64,000 bases of DNA from Stemphylium vesicarium (Eukaryota > Ascomycota > Dothideomycetes > Pleosporales > Pleosporaceae). Below the pieces are notes generated by a model, which saw only the letters and a program-made list of their open reading frames with translations, was not told the DNA's origin and searched no databases. The stretch is from positions 62,001 through 126,000 of the forward strand of contig QXCR01000062.1 of assembly GCA_004380135.1 (NCBI GenBank). The letters are read 5' to 3'. Position numbers and translations under genes: made by a program. Shown piece by piece: positions 22,086 through 31,170 of this stretch (positions are counted from its first letter, which is position 1; the number at the start of each line of letters is the position of its first letter).

Positions 22086-23203
22086 TTACATCTTCGGAAA
22101 GGTGCCGATCCCATTCGAGATGTTCGGACTGTCTACGTTACCCAGGAAGACGACGAGAACAGCGCAATAAGCTGCCGCTGCGGCAAGAATCTCATGTCTC
22201 TTTGCCTTGGTGAACAGGGACAAGGTTGTAGAGAATGCCAGGGTGAATACGAGAAGCATCCCGATGCATATCAAGTACGCTTCACGACTTCCAACATCGT
22301 GCACCATGTGGTAAAGCAGGTAGATTGGGAGGACCAAGAGAATGAGAACAAGGATCATGAGGATTCCGTTTGCAAGTTTGGCGATGCGAGACGGTGTATA
22401 GTACAGCTCGTACTTGTCTTCATCCATCGGTGGTCTGCCCGGCATGTCGTCGCTATCAATTTCGTTCTTCTTCCGGGTGTCCTAAACCAGTGGTCAGGCA
22501 CTCTAATACAGGCTGCTTCATAGATCAATAGACCTTACCTTGGAGCAAAAGATCATATGTACGAGCTGGCAGTGACACACCCTGAGAAATCTTTCGATAA
22601 TCTCGTCAAGCCACGCACGGTCCCTGCTAGCAAGTAAGGTTATGAGATCCTCCTTATGCTCGATCCAGCTGTCTTGGTTCTTGCCCATTTGTTTGCGATT
22701 CTGCATAAACTGCCAGACGCTCCGATGCTCACTATCGGATGGCTTTTTGAAGGACATCATTTCATGAGCTGCAGTGAGGACTTGCACTGTAAGGTTTAGC
22801 CATCGTCCAAAAGAACCCAAGACATTATATTATACCATATGAGCAATAGGTCTCCTCGATTTCGTCTAGAAGTCCATTATGCTTTGTGGCTTGGCTACCG
22901 TGCAGTTTCCGGTAGCATAGTGCATCGCTGTCTTCGTCTAGTATTGTGTTCTCAGTCTGCTGCAACTGGTCCTCTAGGAATCTGAGTTTGTCTTGTTTCC
23001 GGAGCAGTATCCTCGATTGAAGATATCCAAAACGTCGGTACATTGCGTAGCCTTCATCACTGTCGAGGAAAGCAGCGAGATTCGGGTAACCCCTGGCATG
23101 ATCGTTGACTTTATGAAGGTTAGTTGAGTTGAAGTCGCGGAAAATTCCTTTAATACGTACCTCTTCTAGTTCGGATTGGAACGCAAGACTTCTCTCGATT
23201 CAT
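22086..23203 (-). CDS. DUF6594-like membrane protein (about 319 aa, four exons)
   Basis: Exons 23203-23161, 23108-22836, 22786-22539 and 22481-22086 close at 320 codons. After a short leader, GYPNLAAFLDSDEGYAMYRRFGYLQSRILL is followed by a coiled segment (RKQDKLRFLEDQLQQ), a helical middle part and, at the C-terminus, three hydrophobic helices (about residues 210-235, 243-265 and 272-292). This arrangement matches the fungal DUF6594 family. The role is unknown, but such genes are often found near HET and NLR-type genes. The start is uncertain: an ATG at 23203 fits the frame, whereas an ATG further upstream runs into a stop. The plus-strand 176-codon frame over this gene is a shadow. Confidence 0.8.
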
Positions 23204-23681
23204 TGTTATTCCCGTCATCGGGATCGATGGGAAGGTAGGCCATCTAGTAAAAACCTTGGGAAAACCTTCATGTGTTAGAACGCAATTGCCGTTAACACAA
23301 TCTGGATAGCTTACGAATGGAGCATTTCAGGAGGGTTGAAGAGCTTTGCGTTGAAGATGTGGTGTTCGCCGTAGGTAGGCTAGCCGGCGGGGGCGGGGCG
23401 CTTCCCTCAGCAAATCCCGCTTGACCTTTCTCTATATCGCTCGGATCAGAATGTCCGTTCATCGCGTCAAGTCGGAAGATGACTACTTAATGGCTCGGTA
23501 GTAGGATAGCGAATTCGAAGTTTCGAGGATAATTTCCGATTTAAATAGCCACTTTCCAGCCTAGCTTACATCTGATAGACCTGCTGTCACCTCAGCCGTG
23601 CACGCCTCGGGTTTTGCATCCAAGCCTCGCTCCCTGAATTGCGCCCCGCTCGCGCCCTCTTTGCACAACATAGGTACATTT
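23204..23681. other. Intergenic between DUF6594-like gene and small gene
   Basis: No exon found; holds the promoter of the gene to the left and the 3' end of the gene to the right. Confidence 0.5.
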
Positions 23682-24154
23682 TCATTCTGGCACCTGTATC
23701 AACTTGTCCTCGGGGAACCAAGTTGGATTATCAATCCACAACTTCTTGTTGCTGTTGTCTTCCAGTTGGTATTCCCATTCGCCAACACCCTGTCGAAAAT
23801 CTATTACCTTCGCATCGATTAACTCCCTCTTCGTACTGGACACCTTCTCGACCCGAACCCACTCGCCGATTCTAACCTTTTTCGGATCTCGCTATGGGAA
23901 ACGATCAGCTGCACAATTACCGGTCAACAGTCGTGGCGCAGGCTCACCGTTGGGTTTGGATTGGGTTGAACAGTCGCGCCGGGCTGTCTCCACTCCGGCT
24001 GCGGAGCGGTTTGATCCTGCATTGTGCATTGTAAGATGTTGTTCAAATGACGTCGTGTGTGTCCACTCACTGCTGGTGTGACTGAGGTTTCATCATGTGC
24101 CAATCGTATTGTGGACTCGGTAGCCCCGTCATTTTGAGGCGTGGCAGTAGACAT
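23682..24154 (-). CDS. Small three-exon protein of unknown function (120 aa)
   Basis: Exons 24154-24071, 24016-23948 and 23891-23682 are separated by 54- and 56-nt introns, all phase 0, and close exactly. The N-terminal 50 residues are low complexity and polar. The last exon encodes a compact domain: VRIGEWVRVEK....IDAKVIDFRQGVGEWEYQLED......PTWFPEDKLI. The spacing of V, W, Y and D residues resembles a small beta-barrel (Tudor/SH3-like) or the short fungal modules that end in a W--E--L line; I cannot name the family. It is divergent from the caspase-like gene with about 520 nt between starts, so shared regulation is possible. It is invisible to ORF calling because each exon is short. Confidence 0.72.
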
Positions 24155-24674
24155 GATGCGTAGCGTAAGGAATGCCTGACGAGGTGTCTAGAATTTATGG
24201 TTACTGAGTGAGCCGTGGAGACTGCCTTGAATATAATCAGGTTACGGGACGAGCGTCGGGATTTTATCATGTTCTAGGCAAACTAAGGAGTACGGCTGAA
24301 CTATCATGGGAACCGTGAATAACTACAGGCTGTAATTTGCACCAATCAAGGTCTGACAAAAGCTGCTTCCTTTTGGTGGCTTTATTGGGGATTCTGCAGG
24401 CATGAATATTTAATCAAGGGTTTGAATCTTATTGGTCAGCCTTGCGTAGAAGGCAACAAGGCAGAGAGTCAGACGATGGCTATATGCAGTCAGACTCACA
24501 GCCTCCTCCAAGCATATGTGTAGTGTTTTGAAGGTTCTGACTTCCCGCTGCTATGTGGCTGCGTATGTAGCAATGGGTCAGCCCCATATTAAGGATATAA
24601 GGAAGCCCGCCTCATAGATTCGTTGGCACAATTCAACTCACGTTCTCAAGGCTACTAGGAAACAACTCTTGTCA
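24155..24674. other. Divergent promoter region of small gene and caspase-like gene
   Basis: About 520 nt between two outward-facing starts. Contains ACCAATC (CCAAT-type) near 24340 and a TATA-like AGGATATAAGG near 24593. No exon. Confidence 0.5.
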
Positions 24675-26287
24675 ATGGACCCCGAAACTCAGCCTCGTTT
24701 CGAAACACAATCACGAGACAATTCCTTGCTACCTCCTTTATTCCAAACAACCATGATCGACTCTGCAGCTTCTGATGTACCCACAGCCAATGGCTCACTT
24801 GCCGTTGGCGATGACTTAGATGCAGGTTCAGAGATTCACAATGAATACAAGCGTGGACTCGAGAAATTTCGTTCCCTATTCAACAATAGCATGCGGAATA
24901 AGCCTGTGAAGCACGACCACGTGCACGTGCTGATGTGGACATGGGGAGAAGAGCTCGACGACCTCAAAGTAAAAGAGGAGGTAGGTCGTCTTACGCATGA
25001 GCATGTCACCTAAATGCAGACTAACACGCGACGCATAGGTCGATCGGCTGGAGCATGTATTTGAAAAAACTTACGGCTTCCTGGTCCAACGCGAGAAGCT
25101 GGAGAAACTTCAGAAGGCCAATCATCAGCTGAACAGCTATCTTTCAACCTTCATGCATAATTATGACAACGAAAACACCTTGTTGATCTTTTATTATGCC
25201 GGACACGGCATGATCAATGAGAACAGCTTGTCGTTGGTTGGGTAATTATTCCTAATTTACGAGCATTCAAGACAGCGACTAATGATTGGAAGCACAACCG
25301 CACAGCAGACAGACGTAGAGCAAAAGCGAAACAACATAGCATGGACTGGTGCTGAGAAGAACATCAGGGCTACACAGGCCGACGTGTTAGTTATCTTCGA
25401 TTGTTGTTACGCCGGAGGCTTTGGAGGATATGAGTTTCGGGCTGCCGGAGATGCCGCATTTCAATGCTTAGCAGCATGTGAGCGTGACCAACGTACCCGG
25501 AAACCAGGAAAAGACTCCTTCACCAGTGCTCTAATATGGGCACTGGAGGAGCTACGACCATGCCATCAATTCACCGCCAAAACTCTGCTAGACAAAGTGA
25601 AACAATACGACAAGCTTCCAAAGGATCAAAGTCCGAAACTCCTGCGTCGAGATGAAAACAATGATGAGCTGGTCTGGATAGCAACGCAGATTATGAAGGA
25701 GAACGAGACAGACCCGGGAGGCGAGCGCCGCAACGTAAAGGACGAGTATGTGGACCTGCGCTTTAAGTTCTGGCGGAGGATCGAGGACAGTGATGCCGAG
25801 GTTTTCGCGAAACATATGAGCAGACTCGTAAACGATGAACCAGGATTCCAAGCTAAGCAGGTCGTGGTCCTTGACAAGACTTCACCACATTATCAGGCAA
25901 TGAGAACTGTTTCCTCGGCGGTCCAGTACCTGCGAAAGAAGTCAATTTCTGGTCATAGTCGCAATCGTTCGCCGATAGTCCTTGCTTCAACTTCCGCAGT
26001 ACCAGCCGCCCTCGGACCCGACACAACATTTCTGCCCATTTCGAAAAGACTCCCATCCAGTGGTCCTGAGCTCAGAGAACGTGGCGATATCTACATAGAG
26101 CCTGAAAGTGTCGTATTCCATTTGAGAATGGCTCTGCATTACCTGTTACAAAATATAATATCTCGGATTGTACAAATTGCCGAGCGCGTAAGTACTCAGT
26201 TCCCTCGTACTACTTTGACTAATACTCATTACCGCCTAGATCCTTCCGGCGCAAAAGCCAGAAAATCACCTGTCAGACATGGACTGA
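24675..26287 (+). CDS. Caspase-like (peptidase C14 fold) protein, 483 aa
   Basis: Exons 24675-24980, 25039-25241, 25293-26187 and 26240-26287 close at 484 codons. After a polar N-terminus (1-85), the p20-like core starts VHVLMWTWGEELDDLKVKEEVDRLEHVF. The His box is FYYAGHG (His158) and the Cys box VLVIFDCCYAGG (Cys207/Cys208; by comparison with DxCH/YxG boxes Cys208 is the likely nucleophile). Both catalytic residues are present, so activity is expected. The C-terminal 200 residues have no recognised domain, and no NB-ARC, TPR or transmembrane part is seen. Related fungal proteins are usually annotated as caspase-domain or metacaspase-like proteins. The true start is the ATG at 24675. The block context (HET, DUF6594, RNase H) suggests a role in regulated cell death or non-self response, which is inference. 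Confidence 0.85.
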
Positions 26288-26518
26288 GAAACAAAAGATG
26301 AGGGGAAGTTCCTAGAGGGTGGAAGATTCATGGTGATGGACCTAGCCAAAATAATGCTAATTCATGCATTAGGGGCATAGAGCCCCGGTACTTTCGCAAC
26401 AGTATTGTGGCAATGAGATCGATGACCAACTCGAGATCAAGACCGTAACAACTTGTCCTCCCCTTTAAAAAACATGGTCACCATATCATCACTATTTTCT
26501 GCTTCTTGAAAGACGAGC

Positions 26519-27229
26519 CTAAGCTGCACGGGCGAAACCTTGAACCAGCCGTTCCATGAAAGCCCCCAGAGCCATCACGGTACTTTGCTGTAAGCACTAC
26601 AGGTTTCTCCATTATCGTGTAGCTCGCAGATAGCATCTTAACGAATTTTTCTTCAGCATTGACCGCGAGATTGTAATAGTCCGCTCCTTCGGGCGGCGTG
26701 TCTCCAATAGGGTCGGGGCCCTCTTCCAGACTCTTGAGTGCCTCGTCGTCAATGACTATAAACCACAGCCACTTGGAACTGCACTTTTCGTCATCGATGT
26801 CGGCGTTCGGAGAGTCCGGTTGATGGTATACCCCACGGGCAAAATCCGTGGCATAATTTTCGCGGAAATGATTACAAACGTCATCAAGGGACACATTGGG
26901 CATGTAGCAAGCAGGTTCCAGGCGTAGCGTGTCCATAAGTCGTTGATCGTATGGCGCTGGGCAACCATAGCTCAAGCTGTCGAGTGCGTGATCTCCGTAC
27001 TTGCTAAACACTTCCTGGAAGTGGGTGTCGTCTACTATAAACCTCACAAGCCGGTCGGTAGTTGCACTCGAAAGCTTTTGTTCATTTTGAATAACTTACC
27101 CGGTACATCGCCCTCGCCTGCATCTCCTTGCACCTGTGGGCGCATGTATGTGCCGTAGACGTAAAAGCCCCAAGTCGGATCGGCAAATCCACTGATTTTG
27201 CGCAAGAATTCCTTGCATTCTTTCTTCTA
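26519..27229 (-). pseudogene. Orphan three-exon gene with in-frame TAG at its 5' end (5' end unresolved)
   Basis: Three blocks join in frame: 27226-27100 (ending in donor GTAAGT), 27034-26643 and 26587-26519 (donor GTTAAG, acceptor TTACAG). They encode ..ECKEFLRKISGFADPTWGFYVYGTYMRP.., a globular middle part with KWLWFIVIDDEALKSLEEGPD, and a C-terminus ending MERLVQGFARAA. The tryptophan-rich WGFYVY box and WLWFIVIDDEA suggest a fungal family of unknown function. No ATG opens the first block: reading upstream in the same frame meets TAG at 27229-27227, beyond which 44 codons starting at an ATG near 27361 stay open. Either an upstream exon was not recognised or the gene is dead. The alternative of an unspliced 3' end is possible but gives a less plausible tail. 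Confidence 0.5.
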
Positions 27230-27815
27230 ATCGCGTCTCAAAAATAGTGTCATGTTTGGTAGCCCTATGTTGCGCTTCGGGGCGGTCCTCAATGCAACTC
27301 TCAATGACGATCGCAAACAAGAAAAATCAGACGGCAATGTATAGTCGGAGGTGCTGAACATTCGCGATCGTGGTTGCTAGCGGAGCTTAAGAGCTACGGG
27401 TGTGAAAAGTAAGGTTTACAAGGTCGGCTGTAAGGTCACGTGCCCAATTAGACAACAACCCTCCAACCTTAAAATGTAAAGATATTTCCATCAATGAACC
27501 ATAGGCTGCAAACCCCCCCCCCCCCCCCCCCCCCACGAACGAACCAAGCTGCCTTTCTGCGCTTCTGTTACCAAAACGCACATCGCACTGTTGAACAATT
27601 CATTCGAACTTCGCCCTCCACTTCCCTCTCTAGATACAATCGGCAACGTCAACCATAGAACAAGAGATGTTTTGTTTCCAGCAGTCAATATCTCATTTCT
27701 GCTTTTCAACGAATTTTAAGATGTGTACACATAACTACCATTCTCGCCGTAGAACATTTAAATTACCAACCTCCTAACCCTATGCCCCCGCTTCACTCCC
27801 CTCCAAGCCCCCGAA
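27230..27815. other. Intergenic with poly-C tract
   Basis: No exon beyond the possible 5' remnant of the orphan gene at the left end. Contains the 22-nt poly-C run listed separately. Confidence 0.5.
27513..27534. repeat. Poly-C homopolymer (22 nt)
   Basis: An uninterrupted run of 22 C on the plus strand. Homopolymers this long are rare in these genomes, and the exact length may be a sequencing or assembly approximation. Confidence 0.85.
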
Positions 27816-28382
27816 ATGCCCACCCCTACCCCCACAACCTCCACCTCCCTCTACCCCTTCCCAACCACAATCTCAATTCCCCCCAAACCCACCGCAATCC
27901 TCCACGGCCACACCCTCTCCGCCCATTCCCTAACCCTCTGGGTCGACGCCTCAGTCCACAAATACCCACCAACAAAACGCTCAAGCCACCTCTGTGCCTC
28001 CGCAGTCCGGTACCTAGACCTCTGGAGCGCGCGCTGGAAGCACTCTGTAACATTTAATACCATCTCCTACTGCTCGCGCTTCGCAGCCGAAGTAGAGTTC
28101 ATCGCTATCCACGAAGCGTTTCGCATTGCGTGCGGTATGGTCGAGGAGTTTGATACCTTGATCGTGGTGTCGGATTGCCAGCAGATACTTTTGTGTCTAA
28201 GAGCGCGACACAGACTGCTTTTCCCAACGAAAAAAGGAATGGTGGATGGTTTTCTGGCGTATACGAATTGCTTGTATGATGCTGGGGTGAGTGTGGAGTT
28301 GAGGTGGGTGCCTGCTCATTCTAGGTTGCAGGGGAATGAGCGTGTGGATGAACTTGCCACGCGGTTTAGAAAATGGGCATGA
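27816..28382 (+). CDS. Stand-alone RNase H-fold protein (188 aa; frame continues past UGA)
   Basis: RNase H-like domain with all four acidic positions placed as in the family: Asp44 in LTLWVDASV, Glu94 in AAEVEFIAIHEAF, Asp in LIVVSDCQQIL, and the closing WVPAHS-LQGNERVDELA block with its His and Asp. Such lone RNase H proteins in fungi are often relatives of the C-terminal domain of non-LTR retrotransposons, but no reverse transcriptase or target-site feature is seen nearby. The first 40 residues are Pro/Thr-rich. After the UGA at 28380-28382 the same frame stays open for 83 codons to TAG at 28629-28631, including ALRQALGGEVIQSTDEGE. This may be a lost C-terminal domain (CGA to TGA) or a readthrough extension. 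Confidence 0.75.
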   Translation: MPTPTPTTSTSLYPFPTTISIPPKPTAILHGHTLSAHSLTLWVDASVHKYPPTKRSSHLCASAVRYLDLWSARWKHSVTFNTISYCSRFAAEVEFIAIHEAFRIACGMVEEFDTLIVVSDCQQILLCLRARHRLLFPTKKGMVDGFLAYTNCLYDAGVSVELRWVPAHSRLQGNERVDELATRFRKWA

Positions 28383-28631
28383 CGTATACTCAGCCAAGAG
28401 GCGCCACTCTGCGTTCTGGATAATGTCGTTGTTACTGGAAAGTCGTTGGAAGCACTGAGGCAGGCATTGGGAGGGGAAGTGATACAGTCTACGGATGAAG
28501 GAGAGGTCAACAGCAACAAGAATGATATAGGAGTAAGCATTGATCTTGAGAAGCTAGACAGCAGGTATTGTCCTCCACCACGTGTAATCCCGACAGTATC
28601 TGTCCCGGACCAGTTCCCAGCCATGCGGTAG

Positions 28632-29067
28632 TAAAGGGTTAACTTTCGGCAACACGGCCAAAAGATAGCAATGTAATAGCCAATATCAATTCAACATCTC
28701 ACATGTCATGTCAGAACAACATAGTTCGTTCATCAGCCCCTGACATGCAAGTCAAGGGGCGAGGTCATTTCTTCATTGATTTGATGTCTCATGGCTCGAA
28801 CTAGCTAAAACACAGTTTTCCGTAACCGTAATGAATCCGATATAGTCCACCATACACCATGCCTGGTAAACTCCGAATTCGCACTTTTGCGGACATAACC
28901 CGATAACTGGAACGAACTAAGATGCTGAAGGCGCCGGCCTATATGTCTCTATCAAGGTAAATGGTAGATGTCGATAGGCCAGAAAACTTCGTTAGACAAG
29001 TCCACAGCGCAATACAACGTCTGACGCGGCTCGCTGGGAAGGCACACGTCTAGGCAGCTGCAGCTAC
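28632..29067. other. Intergenic, no gene seen
   Basis: Convergent 3' flanks of the RNase H-like and RRM genes. Moderately AT-rich with no exon found. Confidence 0.5.
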
Positions 29068-30369
29068 CTAAGCGGCGGGGGTGGTGGTGGCGGGAGGGTT
29101 CTCAACGACCTTTTCGGGTGTCTCGTTGGTGACGGCGGCCTCGGTAAGAGGGGCCTCGCCGTCGGCGGGAGCGTCGGGGGCATCGTCCTCCTTGCCGGGG
29201 GAGTCAATCGCGACCTTAACGGCGATCTCACGGCCCTCGATCTCCTTGCCGTTCATCTCGGAGCACGCCTTTTGCTGGAGCTCCTCGGAGCCGAGGGTGA
29301 CGAAACCGAAGCCACGGCCCTTGCGAGGCTCACCGCGAGCCTGGAGCTTCTTGACCATGAAGCGGGGGATAGGGCGGAGGGCGATCTTGGCCTGGGTGGG
29401 GGAGTAGTCCTTGAAGATCTCGAGAAGCTGGGATTGTTAGAGTAGTACAAATTATCGGTTGACAAGACATACCCTATCCTCCTTCAGGTCGTACGGCAGG
29501 TTGGCGACCATGACCTTGGTCTTGGAGGGAACGCCATCCTCAGGGGGACCGCGCTGCTTGCGCTCGCGGGGAGCAGCGGCCTTGTCGGCGCCCTTCTTTG
29601 CTGTAAGCGCTTCGTTCGTAGTCTCGGTTAGGGGAGCAACTTGGCCGGGTACATTTGTAGGGGTGGAGTCGGCAGGGGCCTCGTTGGAGAGCTCGACCTG
29701 TTCGGCGCCCTCAGCGTCGGTCTTCTTGGAGAGCATGATTAGCTTGTGTTCACAGAGTCGCGAATCAATACACTTACAGCACGTCCTCCGCGTCCAGCAC
29801 GGCCTCCACGGCCACGGCCGCGACCACGTCCACGGGTAGAGGTGCGGCGGCGGGCCTCGCCAGTGTTGCCCTCGGCTCCGCTGCCGGCTCCCTCAGCGTG
29901 GGCCTCGGGGGTGCGGGCAAGCTGGATGGAGACCTTGCGGTCGAGAATGGCTTTGCCGTTGAGCTCGGCAATAGCACGCTCGGCCTCGGACGGGGTCGAG
30001 AGGGCAACAAAGGCGTAGCCGACGGGGCGCGAGGTGCGCGGGTTGGTGGGGATGGTCGTGGACTCGCTGTGCAACGTGTTAGCTTTGGGTGGTACGTCAT
30101 GCGGAGAAGTCAGGGTCCACATACACCAGGTAGTCCTTGAAGAAGTCCTTCAACTCCCCCTCGGTGGTCGCATACGCGAGGTTTCCAATGTAAAGTCGCC
30201 TGCCCTCGGCGGCGCTCGCACGCACAGCCTCGTCCTCGGCTGTGGTGGGCTGCTGGGCGCCGGTGCTCTCCGCGGTGGTGGTGGTGGTGGTGGCTGCGGC
30301 GGGAGCGGTGTTGTCGGTGAGGGAGGTGGTGGCCATCTGGGCGGTGACACTGTCGACAGGTGCGGACAT
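29068..30369 (-). CDS. RRM-RGG-RRM RNA-binding protein, Sbp1-like (381 aa)
   Basis: Exons 30369-30125, 30066-29778, 29724-29473 and 29427-29068 close at 382 codons; introns are 58, 53 and 45 nt. RRM1 (about residues 58-145) has RRLYIGNLAYAT (RNP2) and GYAFVALST (RNP1). An Arg/Gly-rich linker (about 160-180, RGRGRGRGRGGRAGRGG) follows. RRM2 (about 240-330) has KVMVANLPYDL and GRGFGFVTLGS. RRM-RGG-RRM is the layout of yeast Sbp1, a translation repressor and decapping activator that binds eIF4G through its RGG box. A Thr tract near residue 30 is coded by a GTG-type repeat. The ATG-like codon just inside exon 3 belongs to the intron's acceptor region. The assignment to Sbp1 is by architecture. 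Confidence 0.88.
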
Positions 30370-31170
30370 TTTTGCTGAAGTTTTATAGGTTGACGAACAC
30401 GAGTAGAGAATCGAACGTGTAGAGGTGTTGAGGAAACTTGTCGTCCTGGTAGACCGGTAAAGGTAACCTTGAACAGTAGTGGATTATTGAAGTGTTGATG
30501 GGATTGTCGAACCGCCTGTTGGTGGAACTGTTGACGAGGGGGGTGTGGAGTGGGTAGCTACGAGCCCGGGGAAGGTTAAGAGAGGATTGGGTTGATGGGT
30601 GCGTTGGTTGTCTCTGTGGTTGACTTGATGGGGGAGAAAGGGAGCAGGCCTGGACTGGGCAGATTATTTTGAAGAGCGCAGCCATGGAGGCTTGGCCCGA
30701 TGCGGCAACGGAAGCGGCCCCTGCACAGAGCCAAGGGCCCACTCACCGAGGGAAGCAGCAGCCCTGTGCGCGACGAGGCGCGGCGAACAGGAGGAAGCGG
30801 CGACTGACTAGCTGCATCACGCCGTGGGCGGTCCAGGCGGTCAGGGTAGGAACAGGTGATACCGATGGCCTCACTTTGCTTGTGGCAGCAATGTCCAAAG
30901 TGTGCTGCTTAGCTAAGAGCGACGCCACACTGGCCGTCTCTGCGCCACAGCAGCAACGTCAACGACCCATGCACGACGCTCAAGCCCAGTCCATCCCAAG
31001 TCACTAAAGCCCCACTGCCGCTAGAAGCCGATGGCAGGCAAAAGACCCGCCTGCCGTTGACGTGGCCGCTAGTGCACCGCTTCTTCATGCGACGGGTCCG
31101 GGGGGCGTGCCGTCAAATTTCACCTTCTCGACGAGTCTCTTTGAAGCTAGTCTCACCGCAATCCCACACC
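30370..31170. other. Divergent promoter region of RRM gene and TAH18
   Basis: About 800 nt between outward-facing starts. Short frames on both strands have no protein character. Confidence 0.5.

Noticed and set aside
21993..22523. 176-codon plus-strand open frame
   Set aside because: Antisense shadow of the DUF6594-like gene, whose exons and helices are clear on the minus strand.
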